Below are positions 52,022 to 63,213 of a DNA stretch of 64,000 bases, piece after piece (position 1 is the stretch's first letter; each line of letters begins with the position of its first letter). The DNA comes from Blastomussa wellsi (lineage: Eukaryota; Cnidaria; Anthozoa; Scleractinia; Plerogyridae): assembly GCA_947652115.1 (NCBI GenBank), contig OX393574.1, positions 12,379,900 to 12,443,899 of the forward strand, in the 5' to 3' direction. The notes beneath the pieces are model-generated. The model made no database searches. It saw only the letters and a program-made list of their open reading frames with translations, and was not told the DNA's origin. The position numbers and the translations under genes were made by a program.

Positions 52022-52600
52022 ATGGTGTCTTTAACAAGCATTGGGCTGAACTTGAAAACTAGAGATTCACCACCAGCAAAAGCCGAAAGCGATGTGGTTT
52101 GCGAAGCTTTGATGATGGAACTGGAATGTCAAATCAAGGAGGTTGAGAGGATTAACCGTGAAGTTGAACGAGAAAAGAAGAAAATGGCAAACATTGCGGA
52201 CTACTCATGGCTTATATCTGCACCTCAAAAGTCGTATGAGATTCCACAAATAGAGCGACTTACGCTGGAAGAGTTAGCTTCTAAAGTTCGACCTCAGGAC
52301 AGCGGTAATGTAATATCTGAATTCAGAAACGTGGTCGAAGGTATACCTCGTGATGTTACAGAACTATCCCAAGTTATGCGGTGTATAATTGAGAAAAATT
52401 TGCTGGAGAGATCTTCGACTAAACAGGAAGAATCTACCTTTCGGTGGTTAACTAGGAGCATGTCACAGCTTAGGACGTTTACAAACCACACTTCAGGGAA
52501 AGTTTACCCGGTTACAGACCTTGAACTTCAAGATTTACCCGAACCCAGGCGAGTCAAAAGTATGTCTGATTTTCCCCGTACAAAAGAATTGCCTGTATAG
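52022..52600 (+). CDS. RD3: RD3 (retinal degeneration 3) homologue
   Basis: 192 residues in one exon, close to the human length of about 195. An in-frame TTG at 51995 is not taken as the start. The match, from memory of the family: A-L-M-M-E-L at 29-34 with a following charged helix (35-56), D-Y-S-W-L at 60-64, P-x-x-S-Y-E-I-x-x-I-E-R-L at 68-80, then the L-E-E-L/V helix and I-S-E-F-R at 98-102. A Ser-Met-Ser-x-F-P motif closes the C terminus (180-185). Vertebrate RD3 binds and inhibits retinal membrane guanylate cyclase and helps it leave the ER; loss causes photoreceptor degeneration. A cnidarian copy would plausibly act on membrane guanylate cyclases in sensory or other cells, which is inference. 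The vertebrate gene has introns in its coding part, so the intronless state may reflect loss or retroposition. Confidence 0.82.
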   Translation: MVSLTSIGLNLKTRDSPPAKAESDVVCEALMMELECQIKEVERINREVEREKKKMANIADYSWLISAPQKSYEIPQIERLTLEELASKVRPQDSGNVISEFRNVVEGIPRDVTELSQVMRCIIEKNLLERSSTKQEESTFRWLTRSMSQLRTFTNHTSGKVYPVTDLELQDLPEPRRVKSMSDFPRTKELPV

Positions 52601-53093
52601 TATGTGTTTGATGGTAAATGTTACCTGGTGTCGATCTATGATCTTGGTATCATGTCGAATTTTCTTGTCTCTGAAAGGAAGCTGCAGCTAGAATTATTGA
52701 TAATTATTATTGGAGTATTACATCAACCACTGCAGCAATTGTTCCTTCCGCAAATAATGATAGTCAGAGCACTTGACATGTCGTAGATACTAGAACAATA
52801 ACTTAGTAAACTCTTTATACAATATAAGTAAACATTACTTGGTTCTCTCACTATCACTTCCTTAGACTGAAAAGTATGATGAGTGTGGATAAAAGATTGA
52901 TCTCTAACCTTGGGTTGGGGTTGAGGCGGGGGGGGGGGGGGGGGGGCGTTAATCTCACATAAAAGAGACAGGGATGCTTGTTGTTTTCCTTAAGGGGTTT
53001 AAATGTTCTTGATCTTATTTAGGGTGTTGAGAACAGAACACCGCCAATTTTAACTGTTGAGGACTTGTGTATGGCTGCATGTAAAAGGAAGTA

Positions 53094-53099
53094 AATAAA
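53094..53099 (+). terminator. Candidate polyadenylation signal of the RD3-like gene
   Basis: AATAAA about 490 bases after the stop codon. A G17-20 run at about 52930-52947 would then lie in the 3' UTR. Confidence 0.35.
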
Positions 53100-53874
53100 C
53101 AAAACTGTCATCAGTCTATGTTGAAATGATATCTTTCAGGGATCAAATTGATAGATGCCTAGTTTGATCTCCTTTAGGGGAATTCAGACGTTTCGACAGG
53201 CAATCCCCGTCTCTTTGATGTATCCCCCTCCCTTAGAGACCATGGACTACCCCAGTGGACTGGACTCGGGTAGTCCATGGATACTTCTGTGGTGGTGTAT
53301 GCATTGTGCTATTATTAGCATTATTAGCAGCAAACCATAAACAGCCAAGCGCTATTGAGATCAGCTTAGTTAGCCTGTCCATTAAGCAGGGGGTTGCTGG
53401 CACAGTTAAATTACATGGTTTTCTGACCCGATAACTTTTAATCTAACTGGTACCCAGTTTTTCCTTATATATAAGAACCAGCTGAATTTATCAGGCTGAA
53501 TTGGTCCTTATCTATATGGTGTTCGTTTTACCAAATTTCATCCTGGAGGTTCTTAATCCACTTCTTCTTTTATGTGGGTTTTTACTGTATTCAGCGCTGC
53601 TACATGTTAAACAAATAAGAATGTCTCTGTAAGTCTGGTATGGTGCAGTAGGGCTGTACACTCAGAGCATAATATTCAAGACATGTTTTTGGCATGTTGG
53701 AAGCTAAACGACAGATAGTCAATAATATTGTTTTATTCCCATTGGCAACTGGTTCCAGTTATGACACTGCTCTTGCCTGATTAGCCAAGTTCTAAATGAG
53801 CAGAGGAATGGTTATGAATGCCTAAAATCAATTGGGTTTGATTGATTTGAAGACCGTTGAGGTCAAAAGAGCAT

Positions 53875-53965
53875 CCCAACCTCCTTCCCAGGGTCTCTCA
53901 ACTCCCTGCCCTCCCAGAGCGAGAGAGGGCAGGAAGATGAGAGCATCTGGGAACGAGGTTGAGAG
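53875..53965. repeat. Short foldback
   Basis: 'caacctccttcccagggtct' and 'ctgggaacgaggttgag' are inverted arms around a 'ctgccctcccagagcg' centre. Confidence 0.6.
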
Positions 53966-54404
53966 GATCCAAGCCTTATCCAGATTGTGAAATATGAGTG
54001 TGATTGGAGAAAAGGGAAGTCAATGTTCAGTCTTTATAAATCTGTCCAACAAGAGAGTTTAGTATGCATTGGAGGGACACCTGTCAGGTGACCTGACTGT
54101 GCAAAGCTCTCTTAACATTTAAGGTTTTCAAAAGAGTACAATATCTTTGTGTTTATCCTAATAACATTCAAATTTGGTAACCTACTAATGTTCAAATGCT
54201 CTTACCGGTGACAGACTTAATTTTTTTGTTCTATTGGCTTTAAATATTCATTTCCAGTCTGTGTTCGTTTAGACCATGGCTAATTCCCAAGGTGATCACT
54301 CATGAGACCTTGACTATAACTTACTGATTATTAGTATAATCGTATCTATAACAAAATTCTCAACCTTGATTGGTTCTGCGCACGCCTATTTGTCGCGTAC
54401 TTAC

Positions 54405-54720
54405 AAGTATCCAATTTGAACAACTTCAAATTGGATACCTGTAATTGGACACCTGTATCATTCGGACGTCAGTCATGTACACTTGGGTTCTTTTTTGCTG
54501 TTTTCCTACTTTTTGCACAAAATAGATTCTCAAAATACAAAAGAGGTTCACACAAGAGGTTCTAAAAGACTTACCAACCACTAAATTTGATATTGATGCG
54601 ATTTATTGGTAACGCCTAATTGTGCTCATAATTTTAAATCGGCCAAGTGCGCATTGCTCGCCCAATTTCTCACTGAATTGTATACCACTTGGTCCTATTA
54701 CTATAACTTATAAGTATTAT
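54405..54720. repeat. Family D repeat, copy 2
   Basis: Partner of 17395-17716 in direct orientation. It has an extra inverted 'ccaatttgaacaacttcaaa' at its left edge. Confidence 0.7.
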
Positions 54721-55288
54721 TGATATAATTATGCAATTATTAATAGAAATGTACATGAAATCGATACCAATTGTGATAACTTACCAGTATATGTTTAGTT
54801 GTATTTGGTTGGAAAGAAATGGAATTATTTATTGGGAAAGGAGAGAGTTATCAGTTGTGAAAAGTGTCATGGTACAAAATAAACTCATTTTTTAACTATC
54901 TTTGGTGAAATATAATTTACTTATTATTATAATTTTCTTTCTTGCACTTATTTATGTTTAGACAATTGCTGATAATTTTATTTTTTTAGGAACTATTCAA
55001 CCACCTCTGAAGTATAATTATTTCAAATGATACTAAAAAGAAAGAGTTTTTTAATGTTGCTTATCCATTCAAACTAATAAATTCCGAAGGAAATGTTTAT
55101 TTGGGTTATGATGGCAAAAGACAAGCATGGTGAGTTCATTCTAATCTTTCCTTGTTTTTCTTTTTCCTGTCATAGCCACATTTAGTTGTCCAGTCATTTT
55201 ATGCACATTGAATAGCGATTTTAAATTAATTTATATTGGTGCATGCATAAGTGTAAGTTGTAGCCTAATTAGGTTGCTTGCTCTCAAT

Positions 55289-55684
55289 AGAGTACCAAAG
55301 TGTGACATCACAAATATTCAAATTTTTGAATTTATGGGATTCATTAAGATCTTCGGAAGGTACATGATGAAGAACGCCCACTTGCCAAAAATCAGCATCT
55401 TATGTCAACTTCGGGGAGAGATATTGGCCCTTTCATGCTTCAGCGACTCCATACAAATCCTTGTAATTTTGTCTTGGTTCTAAACGTTTCGGAACCAAGA
55501 CAAAATTACAAGGATTTGTATGGAGTCACTGAAGCTTTAAGGGGCCAATATCTCACCCCCAACTTGAAATAAGATACTGATTTTTGGCATGTAGGCATTC
55601 TTCATCATGAACTTTCAGAATATCTCAGTAAATCCAATAATTTCATAAATTTAGTTTTTGTGCCGTCATCACTTCGGTACTCTA
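55289..55684. repeat. 396-bp foldback, TAGAGTACC ends
   Basis: Ends TAGAGTACC and GGTACTCTA. Arms run to the centre near 55485 ('ctaaacgtttcgg') with high pairing throughout, including 'caaatccttgtaattttgtc' and its exact complement. Almost no unique loop. Confidence 0.85.
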
Positions 55685-55837
55685 TGCAGCTTACCGAAAT
55701 ACGTGTGTTGGGTACGGTTCCCAGTGACCCTGAAACTCAAGTATAAGGGTATTTTTGTCAACATGTTTATATGCTTGTTTCGACTCACAGTTTTAAGAAC
55801 GAGTTATGTTGTGTGGCGTGTTTTGAATCGTGGCACG

Positions 55838-56062
55838 ACTAGATTGCCAGAGATTCCATCGGAATCGATGCATTTCCAATGGTCCGATGGACTCCATCGG
55901 ACGACTTCCTACCCTCCTCTCAAACGAAGTATTGTTTACTCTTCGGGTTTCATCATATGACTACACTTTCGGTAACTCAAGTAGATTCGACTGTACTTCC
56001 GGTTTCATTCTTCGACTAGACTCCATTGGACTCCAGGTTTTGTCCACTGGAATCTAGTCGCG
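55838..56062. repeat. Imperfect foldback with gattcca/tggaatc ends
   Basis: 'gactagattgccagagattc' and 'ggaatctagtcg' mark inverted ends. The inside has 'ggactccatcgg' and 'actccattggactcca' words. Confidence 0.5.
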
Positions 56063-57427
56063 AGTATTGGACATGTGTGAGATTTTTCACAGAGGATTGA
56101 TTTTCAAAAGAGGAGAAGGAGTGAGGAGGATGTTGATTTTAGTGATAGTCTTACTTTATTTTAGAAAAAAATCTGAACTATTCCTTGCACCTTTCTCAAG
56201 CAATTGCTCTTATCCTCATTTGTTTTGGCCGATTTAGTGAGCTACCCAATCCACCAACCTTGGTCTGTACCTTTTACTTTCTTATCCATGCTTGTATAGC
56301 TGATGTTTTCCTCGTGATCGCGTTGTTCAAAGCATGATTAAGTGTAAATTTGGATAAGTGAATTTTTGGCCTTGTTTTCACAACTTTTTTATGAGGCTCA
56401 TGGCCTTCAGTTTTGACGTACAACTCGTGCAACTCATCTCAAACTCCTCAAAACTTGCGCAATAAAAACACGTCTATAAATTAAAGAAAACTCCTGGTTT
56501 AGAAGTATTAAGTTTTAGTTATTACTGTTATACTTTTTATTTGTAACTTTTAGTTTTTGTCATATTTCAGCAACGTGCAAGACAAAGGCAGGATGGAATC
56601 ATTGACGTTAATTGTTATTGTACAGATTGATTCTCAAGAAAACATATTTTCCTTCAAATAACGATTTCCAGTTGTATGTTTACATATACACCAGCCGGTT
56701 ACCCTCGACTATCTCCGAGGATGGTGCAATGGTGAACGTAAAGGCACTGCACACATGCGAGTTTAACTATAATTTTTCCAACCATGCTTTCGGTATTTTG
56801 GTAAAAATGTTAACACACATCGCGGAAAAAAAAGTTCGAATGAATATTTTTCTGATCCACTGATCGCAACGAAAACCCGAAACGAAAAGTTCGCTCGGAG
56901 ATAAGACCCCAAAAAAATACGTGACAGATCTCTTGACCCAAGAAAATACCGAGCGTGTAAATTTTCAACCCCCAAAAAATACGTCGCGTACATGTATACT
57001 TCGAGTACCCCCCCTGGGTGCTGGTCCCGGCCGTTTCTCAGTCATTTTACTACAACCAAACTTTATATACGGACACCTCTATAAGACGGAAAACGGACTT
57101 TTGAGGTGCAGAATGTTACCGCAAATCACGATTTACCGAAGAAAATTCTTAAATTACCAAGTACGTGACTCTTTTAAACACCAGACGATTAACTGACAGC
57201 TCCTTTCTTACAGTCCAAGTTAAAATTAAATCACTTATTTTCCCATTCAAAAAATAACTTGGAGGTGACAACCGAATTGTATTGTAATCTAAAACGTCGA
57301 CTCTCTATAAGCCGGACACCTCTCTAAGACGGACAGCTGAGGCCGGTCCCGATGGTGTCCGTCTTAGAGAGAGTTGGCTGTATTAAAAAGCCCAATTTCT
57401 TTTTTGCAACAAAGCCAATAATTTGGG

Positions 57428-58065
57428 GTTTACCTCGGTGTAAGAACCTGTGATTTTTTCTTTGTTTTTCGGCTATTGTTTCTGTGTTTGTATTGTTTCG
57501 AGGTTCTTTATTGTCTTGTTCGTTCTTTGTTTTACGTCACTGGTGAGTTTCACAAGTTTTTACACCGAGGATGAGCCTCACTTTGGGTAAACCTGTCCTT
57601 GAATTGACTTTTCGATTGGTCAGGAGCACTTTGATCTCTTGTCTGAGATTTTTTTTTTTTTTTGAACTTGATTGACCACTCCCAAATGGGTTTTTTCAGG
57701 GCCAATTTACATATCTAATCAGGGTGAGATCGGACGTCAGCATGTAAAGGCGCCCGTGGCAGCCGCTATCAGTCCATTCATGATCTCACCCGAACCCAAC
57801 CAGCAGAGCAGACCACAACACCGGGAACTCCATGCCCTACTCTTTGCGATAAGTCTAACTCTTTGAGATCCCGGGGTTTTGCAAGCGTATGTTTATACCC
57901 ACTTATTTGGGCTCATCGTCGGTGTACATAAGACCCTGTGAAACTCACCAGTGACGTAAAACAATGAACGAACAAGACAACAAAGAACCTCGAAACAATA
58001 CAGAACACAGAAACAATAGCCCAACAACAAAGAAAAAAGTCACAGGTTCTTACACCGAGGTAAAC
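57428..58065. repeat. 638-bp foldback element with about 165-bp arms
   Basis: Left 'gtttacctcggtgtaagaac' is inverted as 'gttcttacaccgaggtaaac'. The arms continue through 'ttgtttcgaggttcttt' and 'tacgtcactggtgagtttca'. The 310-base centre contains 'ggtgagatcggacgtcagca' and a short frame without recognisable domain. Confidence 0.85.
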
Positions 58066-58189
58066 TCTTATTTGACAGAATATTGACACCACAGGTAACC
58101 AAACCGTACTTTTAGCAGAGATTCTAGTCTGAAGTGTCAGACGTTCTCTCGCCCTAAACCCCTGAGGCCACATTGCTGCGGACACAAAT

Positions 58190-58510
58190 GTTGGCCTGTT
58201 TGCCCGAGCGCGCAACATCGTTTCGGACACAAATTTTGTGTCCGAGACAAAAAATGTTTCTGATTTTAAGGTGCGGTAATACGGGCAACATTTTCTTTCA
58301 ACTTGTCTCGCAACATTGTTGCGTTGAAGTTCAAGCTCGTTGTTGGCGTATTACCACTCGCATCACCAACTTGTCGTGCAACAAAATTAAGTGTTGCAAG
58401 TTGCGACAACATGTTGCACGAAGTAGACTTAAGTTCTACCTTCTGCAACAAATTTTAGCTTTGTTGCTCTTTATATTACCACTAACCCGTCAACTTGCTT
58501 CGCAACAATT
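58190..58510. repeat. MITE rich in gcaacattgttgcg words
   Basis: 'cggacacaaattttgtgtcc' is a self-complementary centre near 58235. Further right 'tcgcaacattgttgcg', 'gcaacaaaatt' and 'ttttgcaacaaa' words alternate in both orientations. Related to 20460-20640. Confidence 0.55.
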
Positions 58511-58576
58511 TTGAAAGCAACGCTTCTGATTGGCTGTCAGCGAAACGCGGCTACGCGGCAAAAACCAAAATGGCTT

Positions 58577-59009
58577 GGTTTTCATATGTCGGAAAAATCC
58601 CAGACGGTCGGGGATGTCACTATTTTCCGACTGTCCCAGATTTCACCGATATATCGATCGGAGACACTCCAGACGTTCTTTTGCAGATTCTCTCAACATT
58701 CTGAATTTGGGACTGGCGCCAAGCAATTCAAAAGAAGCTAGAGGATTGGCAACAAGTTAAAACCATCGGAAACGTCCCCGACAGAGGATATTTCAGTTTT
58801 CATATGTCGAGAATGGTCGCCGACCATCGCATAAATCTGGGACGCGTCGGGAAAAATAGAGAAGTTCCCAATTTTCCCGATTTGTCGCCGACCATCCCTG
58901 ACGATCGGGGATATTAAAGATTTCCAATTTTCATTAGTCGTAAAAATCTGGGACGGTCGGGAAACAGTGAAATCCCCGATCGTCAGGGATTTTTCCGACA
59001 TGAAAACTA
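58577..59009. repeat. Foldback with gttttcatatgtcgg ends
   Basis: 'ggttttcatatgtcggaaaa' with 'tcggggatgtcactatttt' at the left matches 'cagtgaaatccccgatcg' with 'tttttccgacatgaaaac' at the right. The middle has extra partial copies of the same arm. Confidence 0.75.
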
Positions 59010-59630
59010 GGGTTTAGTAGCGGTTAATTACAGGAATGGTGCACTTATGGCATTCACCCATGAAGTATATACCGCCAGCGGTTATAGTAGGGTGGCCTTG
59101 TTTTAACTTTTTTGAGTTTTTAGGCTGCTTATTCAGAACTGCAAGCTGCTTGCTGTCATTGAAGTAAATAAAACGGCATTTACATTGTTATCTCGAGACG
59201 AGTATTATGATGTACAATTATAGCCTCCCGTTCAGACGTCCTTTGGGCTTCGTAACGCGTTCCTCCGCGTTCCCATGGACGTCTGCTGAAACGAACGTCA
59301 GTCCGAGCCGATAAATTCTGATTGAACATGTGGCACTAATAAAGTGCTGTGATTGCTTCTGTACCGCGGCGGCGATACTTCCCTGTTGCTGAATCCTTTC
59401 GCTACTCAAGCACATAAGTCACCGTGTTCAGAGTATTTTTTTTAAAATCTCTTCTTTCAGCGAAAGAGAAAGTTATCTGAAAGTTTATCAAAAAGAACGA
59501 GTCACCTGTAACATGTCCAGTGACTAATTCACTCGTCGAAAGCGCTGTTGATAAAACTCGATCGAACTCTATTGTTTCCCAAGCCACAGTCACAAAGAAG
59601 GAAAGAAGGCAGTCCGAACAACTTTTTTAG

Positions 59631-59631
59631 G

Positions 59632-59676
<45 letters not shown>

Positions 59677-59810
59677 GTATAACAATATAATTTGGTTTGA
59701 TCAACTGGGTTGATAATGTGAATTGGCCACCGTAAAGAGATTCAAGAGCTGACGTTTCGAGCGTTAGCCCTTCGTCGGAGCGCATCGATAAAACCAAATT
59801 ATATATAACT
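59631..59810 (+). repeat. Family B repeat, copy 4
   Basis: The fullest non-palindromic copy: ends 'gagggggtaagtttctaaag' and 'ataaaaccaaattatata'. 59751-59778 on the minus strand has the hammerhead-like core. Confidence 0.75.
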
Positions 59811-60043
59811 TTTTTAGGAGTCATATCCATATACATAGATATAGAGCGAGAACATGAAATGATGAATGATTAATCCGCGGGTGACGATTTCCATTCTCTC
59901 GCAGCATGTGATAGGATAGCTGTCATACGATCAGTCGATACAGCCTGTGAACGCAAGTGGACGTTCGTTTCAGTGGACGTCAGTGGGGAAGGAACCTGCG
60001 ACTGATCCTACCCATCGTACATGTATGTGCGAGGAAAGAAGGA

Positions 60044-60165
60044 AAAATTTCCGATCGGGGAGACAAAATTAATCTCTCCATTTACATTCTGTCCGTTTCT
60101 GAGAAAATTTCCGTTCGGGGTGACAAAAGTAATCTTTCCATTCACATTCCATCCGAAATTTACGA
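60044..60165 (+). repeat. Two tandem 60-base units upstream of the glutaredoxin gene
   Basis: Unit: 'aaatttccgatcggggagac' then 'aaaattaatctctccattta' and 'cattctgtccg'. The second unit differs at about eight positions. Lies 150-270 bases before ATG 60318. Confidence 0.75.
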
Positions 60166-60317
60166 ACAACTATGGACACTTGAGTTTACGTTACATGAAG
60201 TATAATCCCCGGTTTGTCGCTGTGCAAGAGAATCATGGGCTCCCCATCTCGTAACTCGAAAGCGAAAATTGCTTGAAAATTGCGAAATCCTCCTTTCGAA
60301 AGGCGAAAATCGAAAAG

Positions 60318-61637
60318 ATGTCGGGCCCAAAGAACTTTGTAGACTTTGTAAACGATAAAGTACAGGCCAACAAGGTTGCAGTATTCTCAAAAACTTACTG
60401 TCCGTATTGTAACATGGCTAAAAAGGCTTTAAAGGATGCCGGCTTGAAGGATTATCTGTTGATAGAACTGGACGAGATTGAAGACGGATCGGCCATTCAA
60501 GATGCTCTCCTTCAAATTACCGGCGCACGAACGGTGGGTTTTAATTAAGGTTTCGTTGACTGTAGAACAAGCTTTCTCTGCTTTTAACACTGATACTGTT
60601 TTGGCAGGTAAATAACCTGGATATCTGTCTAGCAACTTGTAAATTATCCCGGAAATAACGAATTCATGAAAAAATATTGTTGAATTGGGCTATGCCATTT
60701 AATATCCGCACCCCCCCTCCTGTTGAGGGTAGGTCTTTCAATCTAACCCCTAAAGAAATCCCTTGAAAACGCTCTCACCCAAATCCATTAAATTTGCCTT
60801 AACCCGTAAAGAAATCTGTTAAAAATGTGTTGACCCCCATGGAATTCCATGAGAAAATGTGTTTCTCCTGGACGAATTCCACAGGATTTCTGGGTTTTAC
60901 GCCTAATGAATTCCACAACATTTTACCGATCCTTCCTAAGAATTCCTCTTAATTCCAGTCTTACTCCCTGAGATAGATAGGATAGGCCTTCTGCCTATGT
61001 GGGAGGAAAAAATGTAAACACAAAGTCTTTACTCCTGCCATTCAACTCTTTTGCATCTTGATCGTAATTATTATTGTTAAAAATTTTTAAATTATTGTAA
61101 TTATCTGTGTATATATACATACTGTTGTGATTTAGGTGATGGCCACAGATTTCTCAGTCTAGGACTGTAAAGTAATTCCCGCATTAAATAAAGTTATTAT
61201 TGATTAGTTTCTTGATGGCAGCTGCACATTCCTGGTACAGGAATCATAAAATTGGAGCTCACTCTCAACTCATCATTAATCCTCCTGATTTTTTTGGGGG
61301 ACCCAAAATCAGGAAATTCATTCGAAGATACATGTAAACAAAAAAAGGGGTGCCCTTAAAGAGATTAAAATTGTGTCCAAGTGCATTGTTGAGTTAAATT
61401 TCTAGCATGGAAGCACTCCCTCAAACTCACTTGTGTAGAACAGTTGTCCTTGTTCGGGAAGTCTTGTATGTTTGCCTTCAAAGGATGAGGCTCAAAATAT
61501 CTGATACCTGTTTTTGAATTGTTTAGGTTCCCAGGGTGTTTATTGGTGGCAAGTTTGTTGGTGGCGGAGGTGACATAAGGGATCTGCAATCTGCGGGAAA
61601 ACTCAAGCCTATGTTACAGGGTGCGGGAGCCTTGTAA
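60318..61637 (+). CDS. GLRX: Dithiol glutaredoxin (CPYC)
   Basis: Two exons, 60318-60533 and 61527-61637, joined in phase 0 after R-T. The donor is GTGGGT and the acceptor 'attgtttag'. 108 residues, the usual size for single-domain glutaredoxins. The active site C28-P-Y-C31 follows F-S-K-T-Y. The intron falls just before the cis-proline motif V73-P74, and the glutathione-binding G-G-x-x-x-G-G-G-G-D lies at 79-88. Role: glutathione-dependent reduction of protein disulfides and deglutathionylation, in the cytosol since no targeting peptide is visible. AATAAA is at 61906. The intron contains a degenerate tandem repeat (60715-60960) with 'aacccctaaagaaatcc' and 'gaattccacaggatttc' words. Confidence 0.93.
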
Positions 61638-63213
61638 TTTGTGGATCTCCATCACAAAAACACTGCAACAACAATCACTGGATTTCTTTACGTGTTTAAT
61701 AGACAACCCTTTTCAGCTTCTAGGATTTTGTTTTAAAATAGTTTGCTATGGATACCAAAGCTTTGTTTTCTCGCTAAATCTACAGTGTATGCCATTTCTA
61801 CTTGTTTTAGACTTGTCACCACGATTGATGATAATCAGAAATAATTTACACAGCTGTACAACATTGCATGATAAAATGGTACATGCATCTATGTGTTAAG
61901 GCTAAAATAAACTAATTATACTGGTAATGAATGGCAGTTTTTCTTCCTTAAATTTATTCAAGCAGTGATCGGCCGTAACATATGTAAGTTTAAAGAAAAT
62001 CTGATTATTACATTGATGATTATTATGGTACAATGTCTTACAAAATCTGCTTTTATGTATGCCTAACACGAGATATGCACAGATAGTGTAGTGAAGCATA
62101 GTTTTCCTTTTCATTTTGATTTTTCAGCAATTTTAACCTAATCACCGAAGAATATATTGTGTTCGCATTAAAATAGTGCCAGTAATTTAATACTTGCGGT
62201 TATTGCCTTGAAACGAGGGGTACCAACATTAATTTTCCCTTCTAAATCCTCAAATGAACCATAAATAACGACCGTAACCGGGCATGGTTACCCCATTTTT
62301 ATTTTTATTTTTTTGATGCACCTGATTTAACGCCTGTGCAAAGTTTCCGAAAAAATTGATTACTTCCGGTACTTCTTTTTTGATGGAATCACCTTTAATG
62401 AAGTGATAAACCTTTAGAGCACAATTGGCTAAAAGCTGCTCTCATTTAAAGGGACCTAGTAAGCCTCCGCCAGGAGTGAATGAAACTTAGCCATTGCTTT
62501 GCCCGGCTGTTTTCATATTCTCTACTTACTTTCTTTTAGAAATGCCCGACTGAAAAACCCAACTGACCTCCTGCACAAAAACGAGATGAAACCCCTAGTG
62601 AATACAAGTGGCCTAACAAGGAAGAGAAATAAAACTCTCACTCTTGTCTGGCCTGAAACTTTCTTGCACTCTCATCAACTTTGAATGTGCTAAAATATTG
62701 CATGAGAGTCAATAAAATTTTTCTACCATTTGGCCCGAGTTGATGATAGTCAATTAGAGTTGATTAAAATTGCCAGGATATTCAACTCTCAGTCTCATTT
62801 AGTCTGGGTTTTAGATTACCTGTACATGACTGAGGAGGCTGGGGTCTGCGAATAGAGGATCGATAACTCGATGGGAAGAGCCGATTCTCCTAAGGAGGCA
62901 GGAATAAGTTGAGCAAAAATACACTGTAGCCCAGTATTCATCATAGTCTTTGACTGAGCTGGGTTCTCCAGATCAATGTACAATAATATTCTCAAACATA
63001 GGATTTTGACTATAGTCATTGTTGCAATCCTGGTTAGTAGCAGATCAAAAAATGCCCAAAATGAGGGGTGAAGGGTAGGCAGTGAAAATGAACTCTTTCT
63101 TGCTTCAATAATCTTGGAATTCTCAGGCCAGTGTAATGAATTTTCAGCACAAAACAGGGATGGGTCACTGTGCCCCTCTTGACCTGCCACTGCTGACTTT
63201 CCTTAGGAAGGAA
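61638..63213. other. Intergenic DNA
   Basis: 61638-61911 is the glutaredoxin 3' UTR. 62630-62820 repeats the 'actctcatcaactttgaatg' phrases seen at 21720-21960 and 22560-22690. The minus frame 62816-63190 has no domain and probably belongs to the 3' UTR of the following gene. Confidence 0.45.
61906..61911 (+). terminator. Polyadenylation signal of the glutaredoxin gene
   Basis: AATAAA 269 bases after the stop codon, the first one on this strand. Confidence 0.55.

Larger units (their letters stand above)
53100..60043. other. Gene-free interval rich in inverted repeats
   Basis: No exon with splice support was found. Listed separately are family B and D copies and six foldback elements. A decayed pair of 'tctctaagacggacagc' and 'gtccgtcttagagagag' lies at 57300-57385 and is probably one more transposon end. 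Confidence 0.5.

Noticed and set aside
62816..63190. 124-residue minus-strand frame after the last gene
   Set aside because: Lies just past the stop at 63214 in probable 3' UTR, with no recognisable family.
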